Source: Desulfallas sp. Bu1-1 (lineage in GTDB: Bacteria; Bacillota; Desulfotomaculia; Desulfotomaculales; Desulfallaceae). From it: a stretch of DNA of 62,196 nucleotides. The notes beneath the pieces are model-generated. The model was not told where the DNA came from and did no database searches. It saw nothing but the letters and a program-made list of their open reading frames with translations. The first letter of the stretch is position 1. The number at the start of each line of letters is the position of its first letter. A program made the translations under genes and the position numbers. The stretch lies in NCBI RefSeq assembly GCF_015594625.1, contig NZ_JADNRQ010000018.1, positions 1 through 62,196 on the forward strand. Reading direction: 5' to 3'. Below are positions 1-8,478 of this stretch, one piece after another.

Positions 1-295
1 AGGTTTTCTCTTCCTTGACGGCATTGCGGGCGCGGTTCAATACCGGCACCATGTCGCCCAGGGTCTTAATCTCTTCGCCGCTCAAGCAGCGGATGACCGG
101 CAGGTAGTAGGCGGTGTCGGGGTAGCCTACGGGGTGGTTCTTGCCGTACCTGCGGATGGCCTGGTTCAGCAGTATTTCCGCGTAGCTCAGGGCGGTGATG
201 GTTCCTTCGTAGGCTTCCTTGAACAGTTTCTTGGGCTCCCGGCCCGGTTCTATGGCGCCTTCGAAAATTTGATCAAAGTTGATCTGTTCGGTCAA
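1..295 (-). CDS. acsB: CO-methylating acetyl-CoA synthase, N-terminal part (cut by window edge)
   Basis: This is the first 98 codons of the acetyl-CoA synthase subunit, which joins a methyl group, CO and CoA in the Wood-Ljungdahl pathway. The translated piece contains YEGTITALSYAEILLNQAI and YPDTAYYLPVI, typical of the AcsB/CdhC amino end. The start is a TTG at 293-295, preceded by a strong GGAGGAAGGGAGG ribosome site; no ATG fits. It lies 27 bp after the CO dehydrogenase stop on the same strand, so the two form one operon, as the CODH/ACS complex requires. The metal-binding carboxyl part lies outside the window. Confidence 0.9.
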   Translation of the reverse strand, partial: MTEQINFDQIFEGAIEPGREPKKLFKEAYEGTITALSYAEILLNQAIRRYGKNHPVGYPDTAYYLPVIRCLSGEEIKTLGDMVPVLNRARNAVKEEKT

Positions 296-322
296 GATTT
301 TTCCCTCCCTTCCTCCGGTGGT

Positions 323-2344
323 TTACCAGTTCTGGCACAGCGCGGTTTCCAGGTCTTCGGCCACCCGGCGATGTACACCCAGTTTCCAGGTCCTGTATTC
401 CAGGGCATTCAGCAATTTTTGAATGGCTGTATCAATGTCCGGTTCCAGGATGAAGTAGCCGCCGAAGACGTCTCCGGCAATCTGGGTGAGGATGCTGTAA
501 ATCAGGTCGCAGCCCTCAACCGGGGGCATGGTGCCGACATGGGTGGGCAGTCCGATGGTCACGGCCCATGTGCCGATACTGGTGGCCTTGCCGCTCATAG
601 CTTCCGGGGCGGAGGCGACAAACGGCACTTTGGGGGTATCCACGCCGAGGTCGTCCGCCATCAGCATCAGCAGTTCGGCCGCCCGGGAGTTGTCTACGCA
701 GGAACCGATATGGAACACCGGAGGCAGGCCGTACTTGAGGTTGGCCTTTTCGCTGATCCGCCGGTAGAATTTTTTCAATCCCTCGCCGCAGTATTCGTCC
801 ACCATGGCGGGGTCCATCAGGCCCATCTTGGCGCAGGCCTGGGCGTTGCAGCCTGTGGAAATTACGAAGACGTCGTTTTTCAGCATGGCCTTGGTGATTT
901 CCAGGTGAGCCTGGTCCTGGAAGGTTTTCAGGTTATTGCAACCCGCCATTAGGATGACGCCTTTCAGCTCGCCGCTTAAAATGGCGTCGTTGAGCACTCG
1001 CACGGGGTTGTCCGGGTTGACGGTTTTGAACAGTTCGAAAATGGCTTCCAGGCTCCAGCCTGCCACCACCTTGTTCTTGACGTTGGGGATGTGCACCGGT
1101 CGGTTGCCGCGTTCCTTGTAGGCGGCAATGGCCTCGCGGATGACTTCCCTGGCGTTTTCCATGGCCGTTGCTTCCTGGTAGTCGATGTGCATGGTGCCGG
1201 GATTCTTGACGATGTCGGAAGTGGTGATCAGCCTGGTCCCGAAGCACTGGGCCACGGTATTCAGGGCAGGCATGATGCACTGCACGTCCACCACCATGCA
1301 GTCCACGGCGCCGGTGCAGATGGCCAGTTCCTGGGATGAGAAGGAAGTGACGATGGGTACGCCCTGGCGCATAAGCACTTCGTTGCCGGTGCAGCAGATG
1401 CCGGACAACTGGATGCCCTCGGCGCCGGCTGCTTTGGCTTCGCCTTCCAGCTCGCGGGCTGCGGCGACGATCATTTCGCTGAGCAGCGGGTTATGGCCAT
1501 GCAGGATGATGTTGACCTTTTTGGGATCGAGCACTCCCATGTTGGCCTCACTGGCCACGGGCTGGGGGGTGCCGAAGATAATGTCGGACAGGTCGGTGGC
1601 GATCCACTTGCCGGCCAGGTCGGCCAGGCCGACGCGCACCGCGCTGAAGACCAGGTTGACGGGGTCATTGTCCATGCCCACATGGGCCTGGGTGACCAGG
1701 TCGGAAATGGTGGCATGGATACCGTGGGGCATGACATAGTGACTTCTATATTTCTCATTTCGGTCTTTAGTGACCATTTTAGTGATCCAGGTGGCTTCTC
1801 CCTCGCCCTTCAAGCGCTTGAAGTCTTCCAGGGCCAGTTCCGACAGCTCCCTGGCCAGGGTGTTATTGTCCTTGCCCTCGGTGTCAATGCCTACTTTCTT
1901 GCAGATTCGACGGAGTTTGTCGGGGTCTTTGATGGAGTAATCCGGTGCGTGGCCCTCGGAAACCATGTGCAGTACGTGGGCGATATGGTTGCCGTGCTGG
2001 GCGTGGGATGCGCAGCCGGTAAGAATCATCAGGCCGACGCTGCGGGCCACAATGGTCCAGGCGTTGGCGCCGCAAATACCCCTGCTGGCCGGTCCTTCGT
2101 CGGCTTTGATCCGGCAGGGGCCCATCATGCAGAAACGGCAGCAGATGCCCTTGTAACCGAACTGACACTGCGGCTGCTGGGCCAGCACCCGGTCAAAGGC
2201 GGTGGTTACGCCCTGTTCTTTGGCCACATCAATCATTTCCAGGACCGCGGGGTCAACCGAACGCTTAACGTTTTTGGGATCGATCACCCGGGGTGTTTTG
2301 GCGGATGGCCGGCAGGTCAGGTTTGGGTCTCTAAACCTTGGCAT
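323..2344 (-). CDS. cooS: Anaerobic Ni-CO dehydrogenase catalytic subunit
   Basis: This 673-residue protein is the usual length for the CooS/AcsA family, which interconverts CO2 and CO at a Ni-Fe-S C-cluster. Near residues 60-80 the cysteine run GICCRFCMMGPCRI provides the D- and B-cluster ligands. Further on are HGHNPLLSE, GICCTGNEVLMRQG, TGCNAQACAKMG and HIGSCVDNSRAAEL, which carry C-cluster and proton-relay residues. The start ATG follows GAGGAGG at good distance. With acsB directly downstream it is most likely the CODH half of the CODH/ACS complex (acsA) rather than an energy-conserving CO oxidase. It can link the carbon released by the catabolic genes elsewhere in the window to acetyl-CoA, which is inference. 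Confidence 0.96.
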   Translation of the reverse strand: MPRFRDPNLTCRPSAKTPRVIDPKNVKRSVDPAVLEMIDVAKEQGVTTAFDRVLAQQPQCQFGYKGICCRFCMMGPCRIKADEGPASRGICGANAWTIVARSVGLMILTGCASHAQHGNHIAHVLHMVSEGHAPDYSIKDPDKLRRICKKVGIDTEGKDNNTLARELSELALEDFKRLKGEGEATWITKMVTKDRNEKYRSHYVMPHGIHATISDLVTQAHVGMDNDPVNLVFSAVRVGLADLAGKWIATDLSDIIFGTPQPVASEANMGVLDPKKVNIILHGHNPLLSEMIVAAARELEGEAKAAGAEGIQLSGICCTGNEVLMRQGVPIVTSFSSQELAICTGAVDCMVVDVQCIMPALNTVAQCFGTRLITTSDIVKNPGTMHIDYQEATAMENAREVIREAIAAYKERGNRPVHIPNVKNKVVAGWSLEAIFELFKTVNPDNPVRVLNDAILSGELKGVILMAGCNNLKTFQDQAHLEITKAMLKNDVFVISTGCNAQACAKMGLMDPAMVDEYCGEGLKKFYRRISEKANLKYGLPPVFHIGSCVDNSRAAELLMLMADDLGVDTPKVPFVASAPEAMSGKATSIGTWAVTIGLPTHVGTMPPVEGCDLIYSILTQIAGDVFGGYFILEPDIDTAIQKLLNALEYRTWKLGVHRRVAEDLETALCQNW

Positions 2345-2381
2345 TAATTCGACCTCCTCAATTAATCAAATCTCATTTCCT

Positions 2382-2393
2382 GGTTGATCAACC
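2382..2393. promoter_or_regulatory. Perfect 12-nt palindrome in the cooS leader
   Basis: GGTTGATCAACC is a perfect palindrome between the likely promoter and the cooS ribosome site, placed where a repressor or activator could bind. No regulator family is assigned. Confidence 0.3.
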
Positions 2394-2466
2394 GTTGTTT
2401 TTGGGGCATCACCTGCCTTATTTCCGGGTTAAAAAGATAACATGGCCAAGAATAATATCTTAAACT

Positions 2467-2496
2467 AATATACTAAATAATTACTATTATGATCAA
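2467..2496 (-). promoter_or_regulatory. Probable sigma-A promoter of cooS-acsB
   Basis: On the minus strand TTGATC and TATATT are separated by 18 bp in an A/T-rich stretch about 125 bp upstream of the cooS start. The rest of 2345-2657 holds no gene that I can see; it carries this promoter and the palindrome at 2382-2393. Called by eye only. Confidence 0.45.
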
Positions 2497-2657
2497 ATGT
2501 CTAAAACAAAGCAAAGAGAAGAAAACATGGCATCTTTTGTGGACAATCGTTCTAAACTGGATTTTTAAACATAATTTCATATCTTTCATATACTGGTTGC
2601 GGGAGCCATTGGCCTCGCTCCGTACTTTTGCGATAGATTAAAAACCTTGCCGGCCCA

Positions 2658-4088
2658 TTGTTGAACAGGCGCAAAAATGGCATAATTATAAGGTACTCGA
2701 TCATTTTTCAAAAGGGGTGTTTTTCGCTGGTTCCGCAAGCTGGTGAAAGCGGCAACGGGGAGCTGACCTTCAAGGTGATCACTTTTGGCTGCCCCGTCAA
2801 CCAGTACGAAAGCGCGGCCATCGAATCGGCCATGTTGGAGCGGGGTTTTGTCAAAGCAAAGGGGCGGGCGCGCATCAATATTATTAACAGCTGCGTGGTT
2901 ACAGGCGCCGCCGCTGCCGAGGCCCGGCGGGTGGCCAGGAAAATAAAACGGGACGACCCGCGGGCGCTGGTGGTGCTGTGCGGGTGTTATCCCCAGGTAT
3001 ATTACCGGGAACTACAACAAGAGCTGCCCGAAGTTGACATCATCACCGGCACCAGGGGCCGGTCGGCTCTGCCCGGGATTATCAGCCGTTATTTGAAAGA
3101 TGAGGGAAGCGCACCTGAGGTGCTGGTTCAGGAGCACGGTAAAAACGGCGGTTTTGAAGAAATGCCGCCGGTGTCCGAATACGGCCGGGCCAGGCCGGTG
3201 GTCAAGATCCAGGAAGGCTGCAATGAATTTTGCACCTATTGCATTGTCAGGCAGGCCCGGGGAAAATCCAGGAGTTTGCCGGCGGCAAAGGTCCTGGATC
3301 AGGTGCGGCGGTTGCTGGAGGCCGGGTACAGGGAGATTGTGCTGGCGGGAAACCAGCTTGGCTTATACGGGTACGACTTGGGGGATCACGACCTGCCGTG
3401 GCTGATCGAGGAAATCAGCAATTTGCCCTACGATTTTCGCATCAGGTTAAATTACGTGGAGCCGGTGAATGTGACCGGGCGGCTTTTGGAAGTAGTGGCC
3501 GGCAATCCCAGGGTGTGCGATCACCTGTATATTCCCGTGCAAAGCTGTTCCGACCGGGTCTTGAAAAGGATGGGCAGGAGATACCGGGCGGCGGATTTTG
3601 CGGCAATCGTTAACCGGGCCAGGGAACTGGCCCCGGGCATTTCCATTTGGACCGATCTGATCGTAGGCTTTCCGGGGGAGGAAGAATCTGACCACGTGAC
3701 CACCATGGAGATAATCCGGTCCCTGGAGTTGGCCCACCTGCACGTGTTTCCGTACTCGCCGCGGCCCGGTACGCCGGCGGCCCGGCTGGCGGACAGCGTA
3801 CGCCCCGATGTGAAAAGGCGGCGGGCTGAAGAAATGCAGGAGCTGGACCGGCAGCTGGTATACAATTATAACCGGTCCATGCTGGGCAAAGAATTGAGGG
3901 TGCTGGTGGAAAAAGTGGAACTTGACGGGACTGACTGTTTCGGCGAGGGATACGCCGGCAACTACGTCAGGGTTAAAACGCTGCTGAAAAACAATTTGCC
4001 GGGCGGGGATCAACCCGGGGGGCATTTCGTGACGGTCATGGTGGATGCTGCGCACCCCCATGGGGTGGTTGGCAGGCAAATTTTATAA
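2658..4088 (+). CDS. mtaB: tRNA (N6-threonylcarbamoyladenosine) methylthiotransferase, MtaB type
   Basis: This is a radical-SAM methylthiotransferase that probably adds a methylthio group to t6A at position 37 of tRNA. The amino-terminal UPF0004 domain has its three cluster cysteines in TFGCPVNQYE, NSCVVTG and LCGCYPQ. The radical-SAM motif is CNEFCTYC, and a TRAM-like RNA-binding tail fills the last 60 residues. The start is unsure: the frame opens at TTG 2658 and gives about 35 residues more than usual, whereas GTG 2775 behind GGGGAG would start just before the conserved ITFGC. I give the long form. RimO and MiaB are alternatives, but the spacing and the FGCPVNQYE motif favour MtaB. Confidence 0.87.
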   Translation: MLNRRKNGIIIRYSIIFQKGCFSLVPQAGESGNGELTFKVITFGCPVNQYESAAIESAMLERGFVKAKGRARINIINSCVVTGAAAAEARRVARKIKRDDPRALVVLCGCYPQVYYRELQQELPEVDIITGTRGRSALPGIISRYLKDEGSAPEVLVQEHGKNGGFEEMPPVSEYGRARPVVKIQEGCNEFCTYCIVRQARGKSRSLPAAKVLDQVRRLLEAGYREIVLAGNQLGLYGYDLGDHDLPWLIEEISNLPYDFRIRLNYVEPVNVTGRLLEVVAGNPRVCDHLYIPVQSCSDRVLKRMGRRYRAADFAAIVNRARELAPGISIWTDLIVGFPGEEESDHVTTMEIIRSLELAHLHVFPYSPRPGTPAARLADSVRPDVKRRRAEEMQELDRQLVYNYNRSMLGKELRVLVEKVELDGTDCFGEGYAGNYVRVKTLLKNNLPGGDQPGGHFVTVMVDAAHPHGVVGRQIL

Positions 4089-4154
4089 AATTGACTTATG
4101 TCACCGGGAATTGTAAAATAGTGATAAAAATCACATTTATTGCGGGTGGGATCC

Positions 4155-4505
4155 ATGTTAAATAAAGTGTGTATTTTGTATAAAGACCACCTCCGCCTGA
4201 CGTTGCTCGTGGCCGGGGGGGAGGCCAGAAAAACTTATATCTACTGGTTTAAGAAGCCCCCGGTGGAGATGAGGGATTACGAAAGCTTTGAAGGAAAGTG
4301 GGTGGAGGGAAGCGTAGACGAACCTGTAATTATGCTGGATAATTCCCCGTACGGCGGCGAAAAGATCAACCTGGCGCCGTACATCAATGATATCGAGGTG
4401 ATTTACCAGGTTATCGCGGTTTCAAAATCGGGCAAATTAAGCTGGAAAAACGTTACGGAACAGGAATTTGACGAATTCATGAAAAGTTTGGATTATCAAC
4501 TATAG
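4155..4505 (+). CDS. Conserved hypothetical protein, 116 aa
   Basis: I do not recognise the family. The protein is small, acidic and soluble, with no signal peptide or membrane segment; it carries YIYWFKKPP near residue 30 and ends in an acidic helix. ATG 4155 is chosen because GGGTGGG lies just upstream; a TTG at 4140 is a weaker choice. It follows mtaB by 66 bp on the same strand and may be cotranscribed. Confidence 0.6.
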   Translation: MLNKVCILYKDHLRLTLLVAGGEARKTYIYWFKKPPVEMRDYESFEGKWVEGSVDEPVIMLDNSPYGGEKINLAPYINDIEVIYQVIAVSKSGKLSWKNVTEQEFDEFMKSLDYQL

Positions 4506-4572
4506 ACTTAAGGCGGTCGAAGGATGTGTTGACTTGCTGTAATATGCACGTTATATTCCGGTTGGTAGTGGT

Positions 4573-5172
4573 TTAGATCAATTTGCCGGTTCCGGGAAGC
4601 GGCCGGCCGCATGGATTGATGGATGAACATTTAGGCGCGCGCAGTTTGTTTCTTCTGTACGCAACAATGTTAATGGCCCGGGCCAACAAGTTGGAAGCTT
4701 GCCAAACCTTGTTTAAACTGGCGCAGCCCAGTACCCAAAAATTGGCAATTCCGTAAGGCGCTACGTTGAATACCACGGATGCATCCCCCACGGGCGGAAG
4801 TTTTCTGTCAAAAGCGGCGCCGGGCCGGACCGGCCCGTCAATAAAACTCAAAGTACCGACCTTTTTATAATGCCCCATGGTAGCGTCGATGGCTACGATG
4901 AAGTGTTCTTTGGGTAATTGCTGTAAACAGGCTTCAAGGTTTTTGGCGTGCACCGTGGCGTCCAGCGTGCCCACCACGTTTTGAAAGCCTGTTCTTTTTA
5001 ACAGCGTTCCCGTCAGGGGCCCAAAACAGTCCCCGGTGCTGAGGTCGGAACCGATGCACAGGTATGTTGTTTCAACTTCGGGCCCCGGTAATATTCGCTC
5101 CAGGCAGGATACCGCTTTAATCAGGCCGTACCGGTCCGCAAAATGAACCTCGTTTGTAAATTCCTTATCCAT
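4573..5172 (-). CDS. yyaC: Putative sporulation protein YyaC (DUF1256 family)
   Basis: This protein of about 199 residues matches the YyaC family found only in spore formers, whose fold resembles hydrogenase-maturation and germination proteases. The family pattern is clear: IGSDLSTGDCFGPLTGT, GTLDATVHAKNL, and AIDATMG with a following glycine-rich strand. ATG 5170-5172 is preferred because the ORF upstream adds 20 residues not expected in the family. The exact role in the spore is unknown. It is evidence that the host makes endospores. It stands alone on the minus strand. Confidence 0.8.
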   Translation of the reverse strand: MDKEFTNEVHFADRYGLIKAVSCLERILPGPEVETTYLCIGSDLSTGDCFGPLTGTLLKRTGFQNVVGTLDATVHAKNLEACLQQLPKEHFIVAIDATMGHYKKVGTLSFIDGPVRPGAAFDRKLPPVGDASVVFNVAPYGIANFWVLGCASLNKVWQASNLLARAINIVAYRRNKLRAPKCSSINPCGRPLPGTGKLI

Positions 5173-5298
5173 AACAACCCCGCGTTTAAAACATTGATAG
5201 TTGGATATTACCAGATTTGCCGGTTTATACATAGTATGCGCAGGTAGTAAAAATGAACCAATTTATGAACGCATGCGGAGTTTAAATCATACTTCGGG

Positions 5299-5412
5299 AT
5301 GAAAAAAGAGGATGTTACCTTGAATGGCATTGCCGGGATGATATACCTGCTAGAACAGTGTGTGCGGCAGTTCGGTGTATATTGCTCCGCCGGCGTTAAT
5401 ATGTTATTTTAA
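5299..5412 (+). CDS. Possible 37-aa small protein
   Basis: An ATG-to-TAA frame encodes MKKEDVTLNGIAGMIYLLEQ and 17 further residues with two cysteines. The ribosome site is poor (CTTCGGG immediately before ATG) and no family is recognised. It sits in the gap between yyaC and the DUF503 gene, which otherwise holds only their upstream regions. It could be chance. Confidence 0.2.
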   Translation: MKKEDVTLNGIAGMIYLLEQCVRQFGVYCSAGVNMLF

Positions 5413-5453
5413 CTGTGAAAAGCGCTGTTTTCTTTGGATAAGGGGGGAATACC

Positions 5454-5735
5454 ATGGTGGTGGGAGTGTTGACCCTGGAACTTTTTCTGGGGGAGGCCGA
5501 TTCGCTCAAGGGGAAGCGTAAAGTGTTGAAGAGCCTGCTGGAAAGGCTGAAACATCGCTTTAATATATCCGTGGCGGAAGTCGGCCGGCAGGATAGTTGG
5601 AAATATTCCACGGTTGGCATTTCCGCCGTCAGCGGCGACATGTCCCACATGGATCAAATACTTAGCACGGTGGTGCGTTTTGTGGAAAATCATAACGGGG
5701 TGGAGATAATCAATTTGCAGAAGGAGGTATATTAG
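5454..5735 (+). CDS. DUF503 (YlxP-like) small protein
   Basis: This 93-residue protein matches DUF503/YlxP. It begins with the beta strand VVGVLTLELFLGEADSLKGK and follows with a basic helix (KRKVLKSLLERLKHRFN) and AEVGRQD. In Bacillus, YlxP lies in the nusA-infB-rbfA cluster and is thought to act in ribosome maturation; here it stands alone. The start follows AAGGGGGG. The final strand ends in EIINLQKEVY. Confidence 0.85.
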   Translation: MVVGVLTLELFLGEADSLKGKRKVLKSLLERLKHRFNISVAEVGRQDSWKYSTVGISAVSGDMSHMDQILSTVVRFVENHNGVEIINLQKEVY

Positions 5736-5800
5736 GGCGCATCTGGAGTAACATTGCAAATAGAAAGGAGCGAAACCACCGGAGTGCCCTATAGACAACC

Positions 5801-5834
5801 ATGCCGCGCCGGATCGCCGGATGCAAGTACCGGG
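5801..5834 (+). repeat. Third, partial copy of the 10.7/51.0-kb intergenic repeat tail
   Basis: ATGCCGCGCCGGATCGCCGG followed by ATGCAAGTACCGGG matches the tail of the longer elements at 10714-10874 and 51007-51165, which read ATGCCACCGGATCGCCAGAT and ATACCGCCGGAGCGCCAGTT at the same place. Only the tail is found here, between the DUF503 gene and the end of the DMT transporter gene. Confidence 0.4.
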
Positions 5835-5856
5835 TACTATTTTTCAAAAAATAGTA

Positions 5857-5893
5857 TAAAAAGCCGGAAGGTGAATAAATATCCCTGCCGGCT
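5857..5893 (-). terminator. Rho-independent terminator after the DMT transporter gene
   Basis: On the minus strand AGCCGG pairs with CCGGCT across a 20-nt loop, followed directly by TTTTTA. It begins 12 bp after the stop codon of the transporter gene. The A/T palindrome at 5835-5856 lies next to it. Confidence 0.5.
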
Positions 5894-5904
5894 AAATTTT
5901 TTGT

Positions 5905-6807
5905 TTATGATATTTCCGCGTTGAGGCTTTCCGGCGTTTCGGCACTGCCTTTTAGTTCCGCCACCAGCATTCCGGCCAAAATCAACGCGCACCCGGCAAC
6001 CTGCGATAAAGTCAGGATTTCCCGCCCCAGAACGTGGGCGGTGACGGCTGCGAACACGGGCTCCATAGTAAAAATAATGGCGGTGTGGGTGGGCGAGGTA
6101 TAGCGCTGCACCTTGTTTTGGATCAAAAAGGCCAGGGAGGTGGCGGGTATGGCCGTGATCAGAAATGCCACCCACACCGGGGTGGTCAAGTGCCCGGGCA
6201 TTTTTTCCAATCCCAGGGCAAACAGGAAACTAACGGCGGAAACGGTGGCAATTTGGATGATGGCCAGCAAAACCGGGTCATGGTACCAGGCATAGCGGCC
6301 AACCATGATAATATGCAACCCGTAACAAACGGCGCATAGAAAAATGAGCAAATCCCCCGGGTTGATGCTGAACCTGCCGCCCTGCAGGGTCAGCAGCCCG
6401 AGGCCCAGCGTGGCGCAGGCAACGCCGGCCAGCACGTAAAAACCCTGCAGGCGGCGATAAATTGCGGCAGTCAAAAAAGGTACCAGCACCACGGCCAGCC
6501 CGGTGATAAAACCCGCCGTGGCCGGGCCGGTGTACTGTAGTCCCACCGTTTGAAACGCGTACCCGCCGAACAGGAACAGGCCGATAAAGGCGCCTGCCTG
6601 CAACGTGGCGCGGTTTAACCCCGCCAGGTGGCGCCAGTAAACAGCGGCCAGAAAGAGCAAGGCCAGCAGGAAACGCAGGGTGACAAAATAAAAAGGCCCG
6701 ATGCCCGAAAGGGCGTCTTTTACCACCACAAAGGTAAGCCCCCAGGAAAAAGCGACAAATAACAGGGCCAGGTCGGCCTTAACCTGTCTTTTTTTAACCG
6801 CATCCAT
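5905..6807 (-). CDS. DMT-superfamily (EamA) transporter
   Basis: This is a 300-residue inner-membrane protein made of two EamA repeats, about ten hydrophobic helices. Typical features are LLFVAFSWGLTFVVVKDAL at the amino end and a second repeat with MEPVFAAVTAHVLG near residue 255. Such proteins export metabolites or amino acids; the substrate cannot be told. The start codon is ATG at 6805-6807. Two decayed relatives lie at 36.9 and 51.2 kb, so the family has been expanded and lost in this genome. Confidence 0.88.
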   Translation of the reverse strand: MDAVKKRQVKADLALLFVAFSWGLTFVVVKDALSGIGPFYFVTLRFLLALLFLAAVYWRHLAGLNRATLQAGAFIGLFLFGGYAFQTVGLQYTGPATAGFITGLAVVLVPFLTAAIYRRLQGFYVLAGVACATLGLGLLTLQGGRFSINPGDLLIFLCAVCYGLHIIMVGRYAWYHDPVLLAIIQIATVSAVSFLFALGLEKMPGHLTTPVWVAFLITAIPATSLAFLIQNKVQRYTSPTHTAIIFTMEPVFAAVTAHVLGREILTLSQVAGCALILAGMLVAELKGSAETPESLNAEIS

Positions 6808-6967
6808 TGAAAATTTCCCTTCCGGTTACGCTCGTAATTGTGCGTGATGTACGAACGCTGTAATTGTCCCACGGGACGCCATCCTTGTCAAGCAGTGGAA
6901 AGGAAGATTAAATGGTATCGACGTAGTTCCGCCGAAAGTAAATTTAAATTGAAAATTTAGCAGGATT

Positions 6968-6995
6968 TTGGCGCCTGTAAGCGAGTTTCTACAAT
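6968..6995 (+). promoter_or_regulatory. Possible promoter of the amino-acid ABC operon
   Basis: TTGGCG and TACAAT are separated by 16 bp, about 85 bp upstream of the substrate-binding protein start. Called by eye. Confidence 0.35.
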
Positions 6996-7080
6996 TCATT
7001 GAGATTCCAAAAGGATGTGCCGCAGGGAGGATTAGTGCTGTTTTAATCATGTAGATTTTTGATTAAAAGGAGGAATGGTT

Positions 7081-7917
7081 TTGAAAAAGTGGTTTAACAT
7101 TGGTCTTGTGTTACTGACGGTCCTGGCATTCATGGTCGTGGTGGCCGGCTGCGGCGGCGGCGACCAGGCCAAAGAAACCGCCGGCGGGAGCGAACAGCAA
7201 CAGGCTGCGGATGCGCCTCAAAAGCTGGTTTTCGGGTCGAATACGTCCTACGCGCCCTTTGAATTCTATAACGACAACGGTGAATTGGAAGGGTTTGATG
7301 TTGATTTAATCAAGGCGATCAATGAAGTGGCCAATGTGGATATTGAAATTAAAACATACGATTTTAAAGGCCTGATCCCGGCTTTGGAAACGGCCAGTAT
7401 TGACGGCGCCATTTCGGCCATGACCATTACCGACGACCGGAAAAAGAAAGTGGATTTCTCCGTTCCCTACTACCTTTCCGAACAGAGCGTGGCCGTGCGC
7501 TCCAATAATGAAACCATCAAGGGTTTTGACGACCTGGAAGGCAAGAAGATCGGCGTGCAGACCGGCACAACCGGTGAGATTGAGGCCAACAAAGTGCCCA
7601 ATGCCGAAGCAATCTCTTACGATACCATTGACGGCGCGTTCATGGACCTCAACAACGGGGCCATAGAAGCGGTTGTATGCGACTATCCCGTTGTCGCCTA
7701 TTATATTAATCAGGGCAACAAAGGCGTGAAGATCGTTGGTGACATGACCACCAGTGAACACTATGGAATTGCCGTTCCCAAGCAAAAGCCCGAAGTGTTG
7801 AAGATGATCAACGACGCCCTGGCCACGCTGAAAGAAAACGGCAAGTATGCCGAAATTTATAAAAAATGGTTTGGCGTTGAACCTCCCGATTACCTCCCCG
7901 GTGAACCCCAGAGCTAG
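7081..7917 (+). CDS. Polar amino-acid ABC transporter, substrate-binding lipoprotein
   Basis: This is a 278-residue family-3 solute-binding protein. A lipoprotein signal ends in the lipobox VVAGC near residue 22, followed by a Gly/Gln/Ala linker. The mature part starts LVFGSNTSYAPFEFYNDNGE, has GFDVDLIKAI, and shows the amino-acid binding segments MTITDDRKKKVDFS and GVQTGTTGE. TTG 7081 is used because AAAGGAGG lies 7 bp upstream, whereas the ATG at 7075 would sit on the ribosome site. It is followed by a strong hairpin, a damaged permease and an ATPase. Glutamine or another polar amino acid is likely, but the ligand is not fixed by sequence. Confidence 0.92.
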   Translation: MKKWFNIGLVLLTVLAFMVVVAGCGGGDQAKETAGGSEQQQAADAPQKLVFGSNTSYAPFEFYNDNGELEGFDVDLIKAINEVANVDIEIKTYDFKGLIPALETASIDGAISAMTITDDRKKKVDFSVPYYLSEQSVAVRSNNETIKGFDDLEGKKIGVQTGTTGEIEANKVPNAEAISYDTIDGAFMDLNNGAIEAVVCDYPVVAYYINQGNKGVKIVGDMTTSEHYGIAVPKQKPEVLKMINDALATLKENGKYAEIYKKWFGVEPPDYLPGEPQS

Positions 7918-7939
7918 CACATGTTAACCAAATACCGGT

Positions 7940-7983
7940 CAGGAAATATGCGTAATGCCCCGGGTATTTACGCATATTTCCTG
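7940..7983 (+). other. Perfect 16-bp hairpin between binding protein and permease
   Basis: CAGGAAATATGCGTAA pairs fully with TTACGCATATTTCCTG around a 12-nt loop. There is no U-run, so it is more likely an mRNA-stabilising or partial-readthrough structure that keeps the binding protein in excess over the permease and ATPase. Confidence 0.6.
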
Positions 7984-8006
7984 TGACGGTTGAGAGGGTG
8001 AAATTA

Positions 8007-8478
8007 TTGGAAACAGCCATTCAGAGCCTCCCAAGGTTACTGGACGGGGCGCTCCTGACACTGTTGATTACAATAGGATCGGTAGCCATCGGCTGTGTAC
8101 TCGGCCTGATCGCCGGGCTTTCCCGCCTTTCCGGGAACCGGGTATTGCGTATCCTGGCCACCGCTTATGTTGATTTCTTCCGCGGCACGCTCTCTTGGTA
8201 TGACACACGCGCAAGCCATGCGGTACATCATCCTGCCCCAGGCGTTCAAAAGGGTTATTCCGCCCCTGGGAAATGAGTTCATTGCGATGCTCAAGGATAC
8301 GTCCCTGCTTTCCGTTATCGGCATTATTGAATTAACCAAGAGCGGCATGCTGATTGTCGCCCGGACTTATGAAGCGTTTGCCATCTATATTACGGTTGCA
8401 CTTTTCTATCTGGTCATAACCTTTAGCCTTTCACGCTATATTGATTACCTGGAGAGGAGGCTGAAAACCGGTGATTGA
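8007..8478 (+). pseudogene. Amino-acid ABC permease with internal deletion and frameshift
   Basis: The first frame from TTG 8007 (ribosome site GAGAGGG) encodes a His/Glu/Gln-type permease amino end down to AYVDFFRGT. The reading then jumps frame to ARSLGMTHAQAMRYIILPQA and runs to the normal end at 8478. Roughly 55-60 residues, including the following helices and the start of the EAA loop, are missing. The break lies in GGCACGC near 8193, a string that fits both sides: CGC-GGC-ACG for RGT and GCG-GCA-CGC-TCT for AARS. This looks like deletion between short direct repeats. The transporter should be non-functional unless the join is an assembly error. Confidence 0.85.

Noticed and set aside
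7940-7983. Hairpin read as a full terminator
   Set aside because: There is no U-run, and the downstream ABC genes have no promoter of their own that I can see.
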